From: Trabulsiella odontotermitis
GTDB taxonomy: Bacteria > Pseudomonadota > Gammaproteobacteria > Enterobacterales > Enterobacteriaceae
NCBI RefSeq assembly: GCF_030053895.1
Contig: NZ_CP125781.1
Coordinates: 4,526,001-4,590,000, forward strand
DNA: 64,000 nucleotides
Direction of reading: 5' to 3'
Shown here: positions 43,801 to 52,016 of the stretch, piece by piece
Numbering within the stretch: the stretch's first letter is position 1
Layout of the letters: each line of letters opens with the position of its first letter
Notes under the pieces: model-generated
What the model was told of the DNA's origin: nothing
Database searches by the model: none
What the model saw: only the letters and a program-made list of their open reading frames with translations
Made by a program: the position numbers and the translations under genes

Positions 43801-43909
43801 TGTGGCGAAAAAAGGCTTTATTGCCAATACGCTGACACCGTTCGTCGGTGATGCGAATACGCAGACGCCGGAGTTCAAGGCCTTCCTCGTGAACGTGGAA
43901 AAGGTGTAA
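40859..43909 (+). CDS. fdoG: Formate dehydrogenase-O major subunit, selenocysteine-containing
   Basis: 1016 residues when the in-frame TGA at 41444-41446 is read as selenocysteine (Sec196), the same length and Sec position as E. coli FdoG. Two open stretches, before and after this TGA, are one gene. It starts MQVSRRQFFKICAGGMAGTT, a twin-arginine signal, followed by a CTYCSVGC [4Fe-4S] motif and molybdopterin oxidoreductase domains ending FLVNVEKV. It oxidises formate in the periplasm and passes electrons to FdoH and FdoI. A SECIS hairpin follows the TGA. Confidence 0.97.
41444..41490 (+). promoter_or_regulatory. SECIS element for Sec196 of fdoG
   Basis: The TGA is followed by cacggaccaacggtagcaag and tcttgctcc, giving a stem (ggtagca / tgctcc) with a small apical loop, as in bacterial SECIS hairpins bound by SelB. 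Sequence context matches fdnG/fdoG of E. coli as remembered. Confidence 0.88.
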
Positions 43910-43921
43910 CGGAGACGACTT

Positions 43922-44824
43922 ATGGCTTATCAATCGCAAGACATTATTCGTCGTTCCGCGACTAACGGTTTCACCCCCGCGCCACAGGCGCGGGATCACC
44001 AGCAGGAAGTGGCGAAGCTCATCGACGTCACAACCTGTATCGGCTGTAAAGCCTGTCAGGTGGCCTGTTCGGAATGGAACGACCTGCGTGATGAAGTGGG
44101 ACACAACGTCGGGGTGTACGATAACCCCGCCGATTTGACCGCCAAATCCTGGACGGTGATGCGCTTCTCGGAAGTGGAGCAAAACGACAAACTGGAATGG
44201 CTCATCCGTAAGGATGGCTGTATGCACTGTGCCGATCCAGGCTGTCTGAAAGCCTGCCCGGCTGAAGGCGCTATCATTCAGTACGCTAACGGTATCGTCG
44301 ATTTTCAGTCTGAGCAGTGCATTGGCTGCGGCTACTGCATCGCCGGTTGTCCGTTCGATGTGCCGCGCCTCAACCCGGAAGACAACCGCGTCTATAAATG
44401 TACGCTGTGCGTTGACCGTGTGGTGGTGGGCCAGGAACCGGCCTGCGTGAAAACCTGCCCGACAGGTGCTATCCACTTTGGCTCGAAAGAAGCCATGACA
44501 ACACTTGCCGGTGAGCGTGTGAGCGAGCTGAAAACCCGTGGTTATGATAACGCGGGCCTGTACGATCCGGCGGGGGTTGGCGGTACGCACGTCATGTACG
44601 TCCTCCATCATGCCGACAAGCCGAATCTGTACCACGGCCTGCCGGAAAACCCGGCCATCAGCGAAACCGTGAAGTTCTGGAAAGGGGTCTGGAAACCGCT
44701 GGCTGCTATTGGCTTTGCGGCCACCTTCGCCGCCAGCATCTTCCACTACGTTGGTGTCGGTCCGAACCGTGCGGAAGAGGAAGACGATAACCTCCACGAA
44801 GAGAAAGACGAGGTGCGCAAATGA
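43922..44824 (+). CDS. fdoH: Formate dehydrogenase-O iron-sulfur subunit
   Basis: 300 residues. Four ferredoxin-like cysteine clusters are visible: CIGCKACQVACSEW, CMHCADPGCLKACP, CIGCGYCIAGCP and CTLCVDRVVVGQEPACVKTCP. One C-terminal transmembrane helix (about 258-280) anchors it in the inner membrane. It transfers electrons from FdoG to cytochrome b FdoI. It begins 12 bp after fdoG and overlaps fdoI by 4 bp. Confidence 0.97.
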   Translation: MAYQSQDIIRRSATNGFTPAPQARDHQQEVAKLIDVTTCIGCKACQVACSEWNDLRDEVGHNVGVYDNPADLTAKSWTVMRFSEVEQNDKLEWLIRKDGCMHCADPGCLKACPAEGAIIQYANGIVDFQSEQCIGCGYCIAGCPFDVPRLNPEDNRVYKCTLCVDRVVVGQEPACVKTCPTGAIHFGSKEAMTTLAGERVSELKTRGYDNAGLYDPAGVGGTHVMYVLHHADKPNLYHGLPENPAISETVKFWKGVWKPLAAIGFAATFAASIFHYVGVGPNRAEEEDDNLHEEKDEVRK

Positions 44825-45456
44825 AAAGACGTGACACCATCGTGCGCTACACGGCGCCGGAGCGTATCAACCACTGGGTAACCGCCTTCTGCTTCGTTCT
44901 GGCGGCGGTAAGCGGACTGGGCTTTTTCTTCCCGTCCTTCAACTGGTTGATGCACATTCTCGGTACGCCGCAGCTGGCGCGTATTCTGCATCCGTTCGTT
45001 GGCGTGGTGATGTTTGCCTCATTCATCATCATGTTCTTCCGTTACTGGCATCACAACCTGATCAATCGTGACGATATCTTCTGGGCGAAGAACATTCGCA
45101 AGATCGTGGTCAACGATGAGGTGGGCGATACCGGGCGGTACAACTTCGGTCAGAAATGCGTTTTCTGGGCGGCGATCATCCTGCTGGTGCTGTTGCTGGT
45201 CAGCGGTGTGATTATCTGGCGTCCGTATTTTGCGCCAGCGTTCTCCATTCCTGTGATCCGATTTGGGTTAATGCTGCATTCATTTGCGGCCGTGGCGCTG
45301 ATTGTGGTTATCATGGTGCATATCTACGCCGCTCTGTGGGTGAAAGGCACCATTACTGCGATGGTTGAAGGCTGGGTCACCAACGCGTGGGCAAGGAAAC
45401 ATCACCCCCGCTGGTTCCGTGAAGTGCGTGAAAAACAGGATAAAACCATCCCGTAA
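44821..45456 (+). CDS. fdoI: Formate dehydrogenase-O cytochrome b556 subunit
   Basis: 211 residues with four transmembrane helices. Heme-ligand histidines are expected in ERINHWVTAFCFV, ILHPFVGVVM and LMLHSFAAVALIVVIMVHIYAALW. It passes electrons to quinone. In K-12 fdhE follows directly; here a terminator-like hairpin and three foreign genes intervene. Confidence 0.96.
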   Translation: MKRRDTIVRYTAPERINHWVTAFCFVLAAVSGLGFFFPSFNWLMHILGTPQLARILHPFVGVVMFASFIIMFFRYWHHNLINRDDIFWAKNIRKIVVNDEVGDTGRYNFGQKCVFWAAIILLVLLLVSGVIIWRPYFAPAFSIPVIRFGLMLHSFAAVALIVVIMVHIYAALWVKGTITAMVEGWVTNAWARKHHPRWFREVREKQDKTIP

Positions 45457-45480
45457 ACTGTGCAGTGAAAGAGCATGGCG

Positions 45481-45516
45481 TGGCGCCGGAGACGTTCGTG
45501 TCCGGCGCCATTTTCG
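45481..45516 (+). terminator. fdoGHI terminator
   Basis: The stem tggcgccgga..tccggcgcca (10 bp, loop gacgttcgtg) is followed by ttttcg, 25 bp after the fdoI stop. It separates the fdo operon from the VWA cassette. Confidence 0.85.
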
Positions 45517-45530
45517 TTTCTGAATCGCGA

Positions 45531-45552
45531 TTTTTGACAACTTTTTGACAAC
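45531..45552 (+). promoter_or_regulatory. 11-bp tandem repeat in the VWA-cassette promoter
   Basis: tttttgacaac occurs twice back to back, giving TTGAC-N6-TTGAC with 11-bp spacing. OmpR-type regulators usually read direct repeats of about this period (PhoB, CreB). The repeat also supplies TTGACA hexamers for a -35 box, with tataca downstream. The response regulator two genes later is a good candidate binder. Confidence 0.5.
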
Positions 45553-45628
45553 TTTATACAGATAACAGACCAACCGGGTTTCTGAACGCATGAGAATGGA
45601 TTCGATTCTTTTGACAAGGAGACGTATC

Positions 45629-46972
45629 GTGAATCTCAAACACCTCTTCACCTCTCTGGCGCTGGGTCTGCTGGTCATGACGACGGGCGCAAGCGTACAG
45701 GAACCCGTCCAGAAAGTGGCGATCAAATCGGAGCTGGCCTCCCCTGTGGTGCTGGAAAACGCGCAGGATAAAAACTATCTGAAAGTGTCGCTGGTGGGTT
45801 TTCCGCTTAACGCCAGCAAACGCAGCCCGATTAACCTCGCGCTGGTCATTGACCGTTCCGGCTCGATGGGCGGCGATCGTATCGAGCAAGCCAAAGACGC
45901 TGCCGTGATGGCGGTGAATACCCTCAGTAGTCAGGATACGCTGTCGGTGGTGATTTATGACGACGTGGTGGACGTCATTGTGCCACCCGCCAAAGTGGGC
46001 AATAAAGCGGCCCTGATTAGCCAGATCCGCGAACGCGTGACCGCCCGTGGCGGCACCGCGCTGTTTGCAGGCGTCAGTCGTGGCATTAATGAAGCCAGTC
46101 AGTACCTGAAAAAAGAGCAGGTAAACCGCATTATTCTGCTCTCCGACGGTCAGGCGAACGTCGGCCCGTCAACCACCGGAGAGCTGGCGGAACTGGGAAA
46201 AATCGCCGCCCGCAAAGGGATTGCCATCACGACGATGGGCATTGGCGACGGTTACAATGAAGACCTGATGGCGGCGATTGCCCAGTACAGCGACGGCAAC
46301 CATGTTTTCGTACAGAACACGAGCGATCTGGAAAAAGCCTTCGCCCATGAGTTTGGCGATGTGATGTCTGTTGTTGCGCAGGATGTGGTCGTCGAAATCA
46401 AAATGGCCGATAACGTTAAACCGCTGCGCCTGCTGGGTCGCGAAGGCGAAATTCGCGGCGATACGGTCACCGTGAAGCTGAATCAGCTGTACGCGAATCA
46501 GGAAAAATACGTGATGCTGGAAGTGCTTCCGGCAAAAGGCAGCGCCGCACAGAGCAAGCCGCTGGCCGACGTGAATGTCAGCTATAACAACCTGGCCACG
46601 AAGCAGAAAGATCGCTGGGATGAAAAACTGGCGATGCGCTATACCGCCTCGGTCAGTGAAGTCCAGAAAGAACAAGTAGATGACGTGATTGTGGATTCCG
46701 CGATTCAGAAATCGGCGATTGAGAACGAACGGGCGCTGGAGCTTATCGACGAAGGAAAAATGGATGAAGCAAAAGCAGTCTTGCGCCAGAGCTCAGATGC
46801 CCTGAACGCCCTGCCTGTCAGCGCACCTGCCGCGAGGATGAAAGCGCAAGCCAGCGCGCAGGAAAACCTCGAAGTACTCGGAAAAATGGAAACCGAAAGC
46901 AAAGAGGTGTCTCGTAAGTCGCTGAAAGAGCAGAGTTACAACACCAAGAACCAGAAGTCGAAATCGAACTGA
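45629..46972 (+). CDS. Secreted von Willebrand factor A-domain protein
   Basis: 447 residues if the start is the GTG at 45629, which sits 7 bp after AAGGAG and opens directly into a signal peptide (NLKHLFTSLALGLLVMTTGA); an ATG-type start upstream would bury the signal. The VWA domain begins near residue 66 with a complete MIDAS metal site: D75-x-S77-x-S79 (VIDRSGSM), T143 in GGTALF and D173 in LLSDGQ. The C-terminal 150 residues are helical and Glu/Lys/Ala-rich with no known domain seen. A kinase gene follows after 17 bp, so the three genes form an operon. Its ligand and role are not known to me. Confidence 0.8.
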   Translation: MNLKHLFTSLALGLLVMTTGASVQEPVQKVAIKSELASPVVLENAQDKNYLKVSLVGFPLNASKRSPINLALVIDRSGSMGGDRIEQAKDAAVMAVNTLSSQDTLSVVIYDDVVDVIVPPAKVGNKAALISQIRERVTARGGTALFAGVSRGINEASQYLKKEQVNRIILLSDGQANVGPSTTGELAELGKIAARKGIAITTMGIGDGYNEDLMAAIAQYSDGNHVFVQNTSDLEKAFAHEFGDVMSVVAQDVVVEIKMADNVKPLRLLGREGEIRGDTVTVKLNQLYANQEKYVMLEVLPAKGSAAQSKPLADVNVSYNNLATKQKDRWDEKLAMRYTASVSEVQKEQVDDVIVDSAIQKSAIENERALELIDEGKMDEAKAVLRQSSDALNALPVSAPAARMKAQASAQENLEVLGKMETESKEVSRKSLKEQSYNTKNQKSKSN

Positions 46973-46989
46973 TCCACAAGGAGTGCCGG

Positions 46990-48486
46990 ATGCTCAGAAG
47001 CAAGCTGATCTATCTCATCGCCACCGTGATGTTTTTTATCCTGCTTGCTTACCTGGGCATCCGTACGCTGGAACATGAAGTACTGCTGCGTCACTACCAG
47101 ACGCAGACCCTTGCTGAAGCAGAGACCGCCCGCGTCGCTGCGGACATTGAAAACCTCCTGCAACAAAAAGCCTCGCGACTGCATGCGATCAGCGACTTTA
47201 TCGATCCTGACGATGCCGCGGCTCTCACCGCGCTTAACGACCAGGACAGCGACATCAACGCTGTGTTTACCCTGCGCAAAAATCAACTACTCTACCCCGA
47301 TGAACGCCAGCCCCTGAGCAATGAGGAGCGGGAATGGGTACGGCAGCTCACACCGCTGGTTAACGATCCCAGCCTGCTCACCAGCCATATCCCCCACGCA
47401 GAACAGGAAACGCCGCAGGCCGGATGGTTTATCACCAATGAAACTCAGGAGCCGTTGCTGATCTACTGGCGGCAGAAAGGCGACATGATCATTGGCTTTC
47501 GCCTCTCCTATGTGCAGCTGATGATGGACATCGCCAACAACGTTCAGGCGAGCGCTGCGGAAAACGACCCGGTCGTACGCGTGACTGAGAACGGCCGTCA
47601 GCTTTATCAGAACAAAGAAACACAACAGCAACAGTTAACAGAACGGGATACCCGCACACTGGAATACCCGCTGACCACATGGCAAATCAGCGTTTATGGT
47701 GTGAAGGCACCGCTTTATCACGTCTGGCTGTGGGGCAGCGCGTTAATTGTTCTGCTACTGGCTGTGGTGGCTCTGCTGGGTTATTCCCTGTGGCGGGAAT
47801 ATACCCGCTCTGCCCGCCAGGCGCGCCAGCAGGTGGATTTTGTCAGCCAGGTATCGCATGAGCTGAAAACCCCACTGACCAACATCACGCTGTATGCCGA
47901 ACTGCTGCGCGAAGGGCTGGACGATGAGCAAACGCACGAACAGCGCTATCTGGATGTCATCACCCAGGAAGGGCAGCGGTTATCACGGCTCATCCAGAAC
48001 ATCCTGACCTTTACGCGAGCGCCCAAAACGCATATCCAGAAGGTGGATATCCCGCGTCTGATTGCGGAGATCGCCCATATCTTCACTCCGGCGTTTCAGG
48101 CGAAGGGAATGGCGATTGAGATTACCTGTCCGCCGGATATCACGTTGCATTCTGATCGTGACGCCATCACGCAAATTGTCAGCAACTTCCTGAGCAATGC
48201 CGAAAAATACGCAGCACAGGGCAAGCGGGTGGATATTGACGTGCAGGCGTTAACAGACCGCGTCGAGATCGCCGTTCGCGATTATGGGCCGGGCATTACG
48301 GAAAAAGAGATGAAGATGATTTTTCGTCCGTTCTACCGGGTAAAATCATCGATTACCGAAGGGGTTTCTGGCACAGGCATTGGGCTGACCATTGCCTCGC
48401 AACTGGCGCAGCGCCTGCACGGAGAGATCCGCGTCACACAGGAAAACCCCGGCGTCTGTTTTACCCTGACCTTACCGCAAGGATGA
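46990..48486 (+). CDS. Sensor histidine kinase without a HAMP domain
   Basis: 498 residues. TM1 is about 5-23, a large periplasmic region about 26-244, and TM2 about 245-268. Only about 20 residues separate TM2 from the H-box VSHELKTPL (H290), too few for a HAMP domain. The N-box SNFLSNAEKYA (N403), G1 DYGPGI, F-box FRPFYRVK and G2 GTGIGLTIAS are all present, so it should be active. The periplasmic part has no family I recognise; it could sense the VWA partner or a ligand of it. The downstream response regulator starts 2 bp later. Confidence 0.85.
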   Translation: MLRSKLIYLIATVMFFILLAYLGIRTLEHEVLLRHYQTQTLAEAETARVAADIENLLQQKASRLHAISDFIDPDDAAALTALNDQDSDINAVFTLRKNQLLYPDERQPLSNEEREWVRQLTPLVNDPSLLTSHIPHAEQETPQAGWFITNETQEPLLIYWRQKGDMIIGFRLSYVQLMMDIANNVQASAAENDPVVRVTENGRQLYQNKETQQQQLTERDTRTLEYPLTTWQISVYGVKAPLYHVWLWGSALIVLLLAVVALLGYSLWREYTRSARQARQQVDFVSQVSHELKTPLTNITLYAELLREGLDDEQTHEQRYLDVITQEGQRLSRLIQNILTFTRAPKTHIQKVDIPRLIAEIAHIFTPAFQAKGMAIEITCPPDITLHSDRDAITQIVSNFLSNAEKYAAQGKRVDIDVQALTDRVEIAVRDYGPGITEKEMKMIFRPFYRVKSSITEGVSGTGIGLTIASQLAQRLHGEIRVTQENPGVCFTLTLPQG

Positions 48487-48487
48487 C

Positions 48488-49177
48488 ATGATGAAGATAT
48501 TGATTGCGGAAGATGACACCCATATTCGCCAGGGCCTGGTGGATGCGCTGTCGCGCGAGGGCTATACCCTCATTGCCGCGCCTGATGGCCGGGCGGCGCT
48601 GGAATGTTACCATCGCGACAAACCAGACTTTGTGCTGCTGGACATCATGATGCCCGAAATGGACGGCTATTCGGTCTGCCGGGAAATACGCCGCCATGAC
48701 GAACATATCCCGATTGTGTTTCTCTCTGCCAAAGATGAGGAGATTGACCGCGTCGTGGGGCTTGAACTGGGTGCGGATGATTACATCAGTAAACCGTTTG
48801 GTATTCACGAGCTGCGGGCGCGAATTAAAACCATTGCCCGGCGCTGTCTGAGCCATAACGCCACCCAGCCAAACATCAGCTTTCCTTTCGGTGATTTAAC
48901 CGTCTACCCCAACGAGTTGTGCGCGTGGCGCGGCGAACAAAAGCTGGAGCTGACACTGCGGGAAGTGCATATTCTGTGCTGTCTGCAACGGCATAAAAAT
49001 CAGGTGGTAACGCGCGACATGCTGTTTGACGCCGCGTGGGGCTACGATTACTTGCCTAACAGCCGCACGCTGGATCAGCATATTTCCCGGTTACGTAAAG
49101 TGATAGAAGTGGATGCCAATCACCCGCAGCTAATCCGAACGGTGCATGGTCTCGGATACCGTTATCAGGTATCGTGA
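48488..49177 (+). CDS. OmpR-family response regulator
   Basis: 229 residues from the first of two adjacent ATGs (48488 or 48491). The receiver has the acidic pair AEDD, phospho-acceptor D52 in LLDIMMPEMDGY and K in YISKPF. The C-terminal winged helix ends LDQHISRLRKVIEVDANHPQLIRTVHGLGYRYQV. It is coupled to the kinase gene. It resembles CpxR and CreB in layout but is not a duplicate of CpxR. The 11-bp direct repeat upstream of the cassette may be its operator. Confidence 0.88.
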   Translation: MMKILIAEDDTHIRQGLVDALSREGYTLIAAPDGRAALECYHRDKPDFVLLDIMMPEMDGYSVCREIRRHDEHIPIVFLSAKDEEIDRVVGLELGADDYISKPFGIHELRARIKTIARRCLSHNATQPNISFPFGDLTVYPNELCAWRGEQKLELTLREVHILCCLQRHKNQVVTRDMLFDAAWGYDYLPNSRTLDQHISRLRKVIEVDANHPQLIRTVHGLGYRYQVS

Positions 49178-49319
49178 ACACGCATTGAGATGCATTGGGT
49201 ATCTCCTGCAGACCAATTGCGGTTATCATTATGACATTCACCTGGCCAGGCCTACGATCCCTGGCTTGCCATAACACCAGGCGGATTTCGCGAATTCGCC
49301 GAAACCAGGAAGTGACTGA

Positions 49320-50249
49320 ATGAGCATTCGCATCATCCCGCAAGATGAGCTGGAGAAGAGCGAGAAACGCACCGCGGAAGCAATTCCGCCCTTATTATTC
49401 CCCAGACTGAAAAATCTTTATAACCGTCGTGCAGAGCGCCTGCGCGAACTGGCGGAGAATAACCCGTTGGGTGATTTCCTGCGCTTTGCGGCGCTCATCG
49501 CTCACGCCCAGGAAGTGGTGCTTTACGATCACCCACTGCAAATGGATTTAACCGCGCGGATCAAAGAAGCCGCCGCCCAGGGCAAACCGCCGCTGGATAT
49601 TCACATTCTGCCGCGTGACAAACACTGGCATACGCTGCTGCACTCAATGATTGCCGAGCTGAAGCCCGAGATGAGCGGTCAGGCGCTGGCGGTGATTGAA
49701 AACCTCGAAAAAGCCTCTGAGCAGGAGCTGGAGCAGATGGCGAGCGCGCTGTTTGCCTCTGATTTTGCGTCAGTCAGCAGCGATAAAGCTCCGTTCATCT
49801 GGGCCGCGCTGTCGCTCTACTGGGCGCAAATGGCCAGCCTCATTCCCGGCAAAGCGCGCGCAGAATATGGTGAAGCGCGTCAGTATTGCCCGGTCTGCGG
49901 TTCGATGCCGGTTTCCAGCATGGTGCAAATCGGTACAACGCAAGGTCTGCGCTATCTTCATTGCAATCTGTGTGAAACCGAATGGCACGTGGTGCGCGTG
50001 AAATGCAGCAACTGCGAACAGAGCCGCGAACTGCATTACTGGTCGCTGGATAACGAGCAGGCGGCGGTAAAAGCGGAAAGCTGCGGTGACTGCGGGACTT
50101 ACCTGAAGATCCTGTATCAGGAAAAAGACCCGAATGTCGAAGCAGTCGCGGACGATCTCGCCTCGCTGGTGCTGGACGCGCGGATGGAGCAGGAAGGCTT
50201 TGCCCGCAGCTCCATCAACCCGTTCCTGTTCCCGGGCGAAGGGGAGTAA
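49320..50249 (+). CDS. fdhE: Formate dehydrogenase accessory protein FdhE
   Basis: 309 residues, as in E. coli. Rubredoxin-like cysteine pairs CPVCGSMP, CNLCETEW, CSNCEQS and CGDCGTY lie in the C-terminal half (about 195-265). FdhE is needed for assembly of respiratory formate dehydrogenases. It normally follows fdoI; here 3.9 kb of inserted genes separate them, so it must be transcribed from the cassette or from a promoter in the 142-bp gap before it. Confidence 0.96.
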   Translation: MSIRIIPQDELEKSEKRTAEAIPPLLFPRLKNLYNRRAERLRELAENNPLGDFLRFAALIAHAQEVVLYDHPLQMDLTARIKEAAAQGKPPLDIHILPRDKHWHTLLHSMIAELKPEMSGQALAVIENLEKASEQELEQMASALFASDFASVSSDKAPFIWAALSLYWAQMASLIPGKARAEYGEARQYCPVCGSMPVSSMVQIGTTQGLRYLHCNLCETEWHVVRVKCSNCEQSRELHYWSLDNEQAAVKAESCGDCGTYLKILYQEKDPNVEAVADDLASLVLDARMEQEGFARSSINPFLFPGEGE

Positions 50250-50261
50250 CGGCCATTGTGT

Positions 50262-50292
50262 TAGCCGGGCGGCGCAAGGTTGCCCGGCTAAA
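50262..50292. repeat. REP-like palindrome / terminator after fdhE
   Basis: The arms ttagccgggc and gcccggctaa form a perfect 10-bp stem around ggcgcaaggtt, between the convergent fdhE and toxin genes and touching the toxin stop codon. Confidence 0.75.
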
Positions 50293-50659
50293 GCTGGTAA
50301 GGCGTCACAACACCTGGAATACCGGCAAAATCTTTAGTATTACGGGTGACCAGGCTGCGATTGTTGACCTGTGCAGTGGCAAGGATCAGCGCATCAGGCA
50401 ATCGCATGCCATGGGTACGGCGCAGTTCGATGCTTTTTGCCGCAATGTCGCGGTTTATATCGATAATGTCGAATAATTCCAGCACCGCTTTGGTTCTCTC
50501 TTCATCACCATATTTCGGCACACCCACCATCACCTCAATCCAGGTAATGAGGCTAATCGCCCGTTGTGAGGGATATGCTTCAAGTGCGGCTATCGCAGCC
50601 TGCCGCCCGCTGAACAAATCAATCAAAATGTTGGTATCGAAGAGCGCTGAGCCGGACAT
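50288..50659 (-). CDS. PIN-domain toxin (VapC-like)
   Basis: 123 residues from the ATG at 50659, which follows GAGGAG inside the antitoxin 3' end; a GTG three codons earlier is possible. The PIN-domain acidic residues are visible: D in ALFDTNILIDLF, E in ITWIEVMVG, D in RLPDALILATA and D in NTKDFAGI. PIN toxins cleave RNA, often initiator tRNA. It is paired with a ribbon-helix-helix antitoxin whose stop is 3 bp upstream. K-12 has the small genes yiiE and yiiF at this place. Confidence 0.85.
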   Translation of the reverse strand: MSGSALFDTNILIDLFSGRQAAIAALEAYPSQRAISLITWIEVMVGVPKYGDEERTKAVLELFDIIDINRDIAAKSIELRRTHGMRLPDALILATAQVNNRSLVTRNTKDFAGIPGVVTPYQL

Positions 50660-50661
50660 GG

Positions 50662-50904
50662 TTACCACTCCTCACGCAGCTTTCGTTCGTACTCGAGACC
50701 ATCCACCACGCCGTCGCCCCATAACCCGAGCGCATCGCTCAGCGCGGTACGGTTTTGCCTTTCCAGATATTGTTCCACCGCCTCCCGCAGCAGCTCTGCC
50801 CGTGGCAGTTTGCGTCGCTGTTTGAGATCGTCGAGCCGCTTAATAACATCATCAGAAAGATCCAGAAGAATTCTGCCCATATCGATTCCTGCAACCATGC
50901 TCAT
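50662..50904 (-). CDS. Ribbon-helix-helix antitoxin of the PIN toxin
   Basis: 80 residues. The DNA-binding part is GRILLDLSDDVIKRLDDLKQ followed by RRKLPRAELLREAVEQYLE, typical of CopG/RHH folds. The C-terminal tail with GVVDGLEYERKLREEW should cap the toxin. The ATG at 50904 follows GGAG by 6 bp. The tail RxALSDALGLWGDGVVDGLEYE resembles those of other RHH partners of PIN proteins. It probably represses its own operon through the repeat just upstream. Confidence 0.83.
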   Translation of the reverse strand: MSMVAGIDMGRILLDLSDDVIKRLDDLKQRRKLPRAELLREAVEQYLERQNRTALSDALGLWGDGVVDGLEYERKLREEW

Positions 50905-50923
50905 ATATCACTCCAGTATATCA
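50904..50923. promoter_or_regulatory. Direct repeat over the antitoxin start, candidate operator
   Basis: tatatca occurs at 50904-50910 and again at 50917-50923, bracketing the GGAG ribosome site on the minus strand. RHH antitoxins bind paired short repeats in their own promoter, so this is a candidate autoregulatory site. Confidence 0.4.
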
Positions 50924-51026
50924 TCTGTGTTTAATTTTCAGACAAGATACTGAGCGAAAAACAGGAAAAGAAGCGTTCTGCATAATAAAATTCGCTTCTG
51001 CGAGGCGCTTTCCAGAATTCCGCCTG

Positions 51027-52016
51027 TCACTCCTCTTCGTTACCGCCCTCTTCCAGCGGCCCAAAGGGTTTTGCGGGCAGTACGATGTAAATCCCTTCAA
51101 AAATGGCGCCGAGTTTGTCGTCTCCGTACATTTCTACCTGCAGTTGTACGCGCGCTTTGCGGCCACGCGCCAGACGATCGAGATCGCCGCTGAGTGAGCC
51201 GAGATCAGCAATCGACATCGGGCGGCCGCTGATCGGCTGGCTGTAACGAATATGCGCGTCGGCCAGAATGATGGTTCCGCCGAGGTGGCGCTCGCGCAGC
51301 ATCAGCCAGATGAGCCCCCAGCCGGTCAGTGTCGCGAGGGAGAACAGACTGCCGGCAAACAGCGTGTGGTGCGGATTCTGATTGCCGGTTTCCGGCATGG
51401 TGGTGATAAATTTCTGCCCGGTGTATTGATGAATGCGCACACCCATTTTCTCGCTGAGCGGAATGTGTTGATACCATGCCTGCTGCAACTGCCCGCACCA
51501 GTCACCACGATGCAGAATATCATCCAGCGTGGCGACCGGTTTGATCATCAAAAAGTGGCGAACCGGCGTGGTTTGCGGCGTCGTGATCTCACCCTGATTA
51601 ACAAAACCGAGCTTCGCGAAAAACGCGACGGCATCTTCTCTTGCGCTACAGGTGACGCGCTTGACCCCTTCCTGACGGGCCACCGATTCCAGCGTCATCG
51701 CCATCAGCGTGCCCAGGCCTTTATCCTGTACGGAAGGATGCACAGCCATAAAGCGGATCGACGCTTCGTTATCCGCATTGATATAAACGCGCCCGACGGC
51801 GACCAGTTTGCCATCCTCATCGACAACCATTTGATGATGCGCCATGGCATCCCAGGCGTCTCGTTCTGAGCCTTTCGGCTGATGCAGCGGCTTGCGCAGC
51901 ATTTCCCAGCGGAACTGGTAGTAGCTTTCTAATTCTTCTTCTGTTTGCGGTACACGAAGGTGATACATAGCGGCACTCTCTTTTGCGGCCCGCGACCAGC
52001 CAGTAAGCTGGCTCAT
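51027..52016 (-). CDS. fabY: FabY / YiiD: acetyltransferase plus hot-dog domain protein
   Basis: 329 residues, as in E. coli YiiD. The N-terminal GNAT acetyltransferase (about 20-165) has HPSVQDKGLGTLMAMTLESVARQ as its acetyl-CoA loop. The C-terminal hot-dog thioesterase-like domain has NPHHTLFAGSLFSLATLTGWG. In E. coli it can supply acetoacetyl-ACP for fatty acid initiation when FabH is missing. It is the last gene of yihX-yihY-dtd-fabY, overlapping dtd by 4 bp. Confidence 0.93.
   Translation of the reverse strand: MSQLTGWSRAAKESAAMYHLRVPQTEEELESYYQFRWEMLRKPLHQPKGSERDAWDAMAHHQMVVDEDGKLVAVGRVYINADNEASIRFMAVHPSVQDKGLGTLMAMTLESVARQEGVKRVTCSAREDAVAFFAKLGFVNQGEITTPQTTPVRHFLMIKPVATLDDILHRGDWCGQLQQAWYQHIPLSEKMGVRIHQYTGQKFITTMPETGNQNPHHTLFAGSLFSLATLTGWGLIWLMLRERHLGGTIILADAHIRYSQPISGRPMSIADLGSLSGDLDRLARGRKARVQLQVEMYGDDKLGAIFEGIYIVLPAKPFGPLEEGGNEEE

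Noticed and set aside
43136..44797. 553-codon open frame on the minus strand
   Set aside because: It lies entirely opposite fdoG and fdoH. It is a codon-bias shadow with no recognisable protein or ribosome site.
45590..45628. Upstream ATG starts for the VWA protein
   Set aside because: They would place 2-13 charged residues ahead of the signal peptide and lack a Shine-Dalgarno match; the GTG at 45629 has AAGGAG at good distance.
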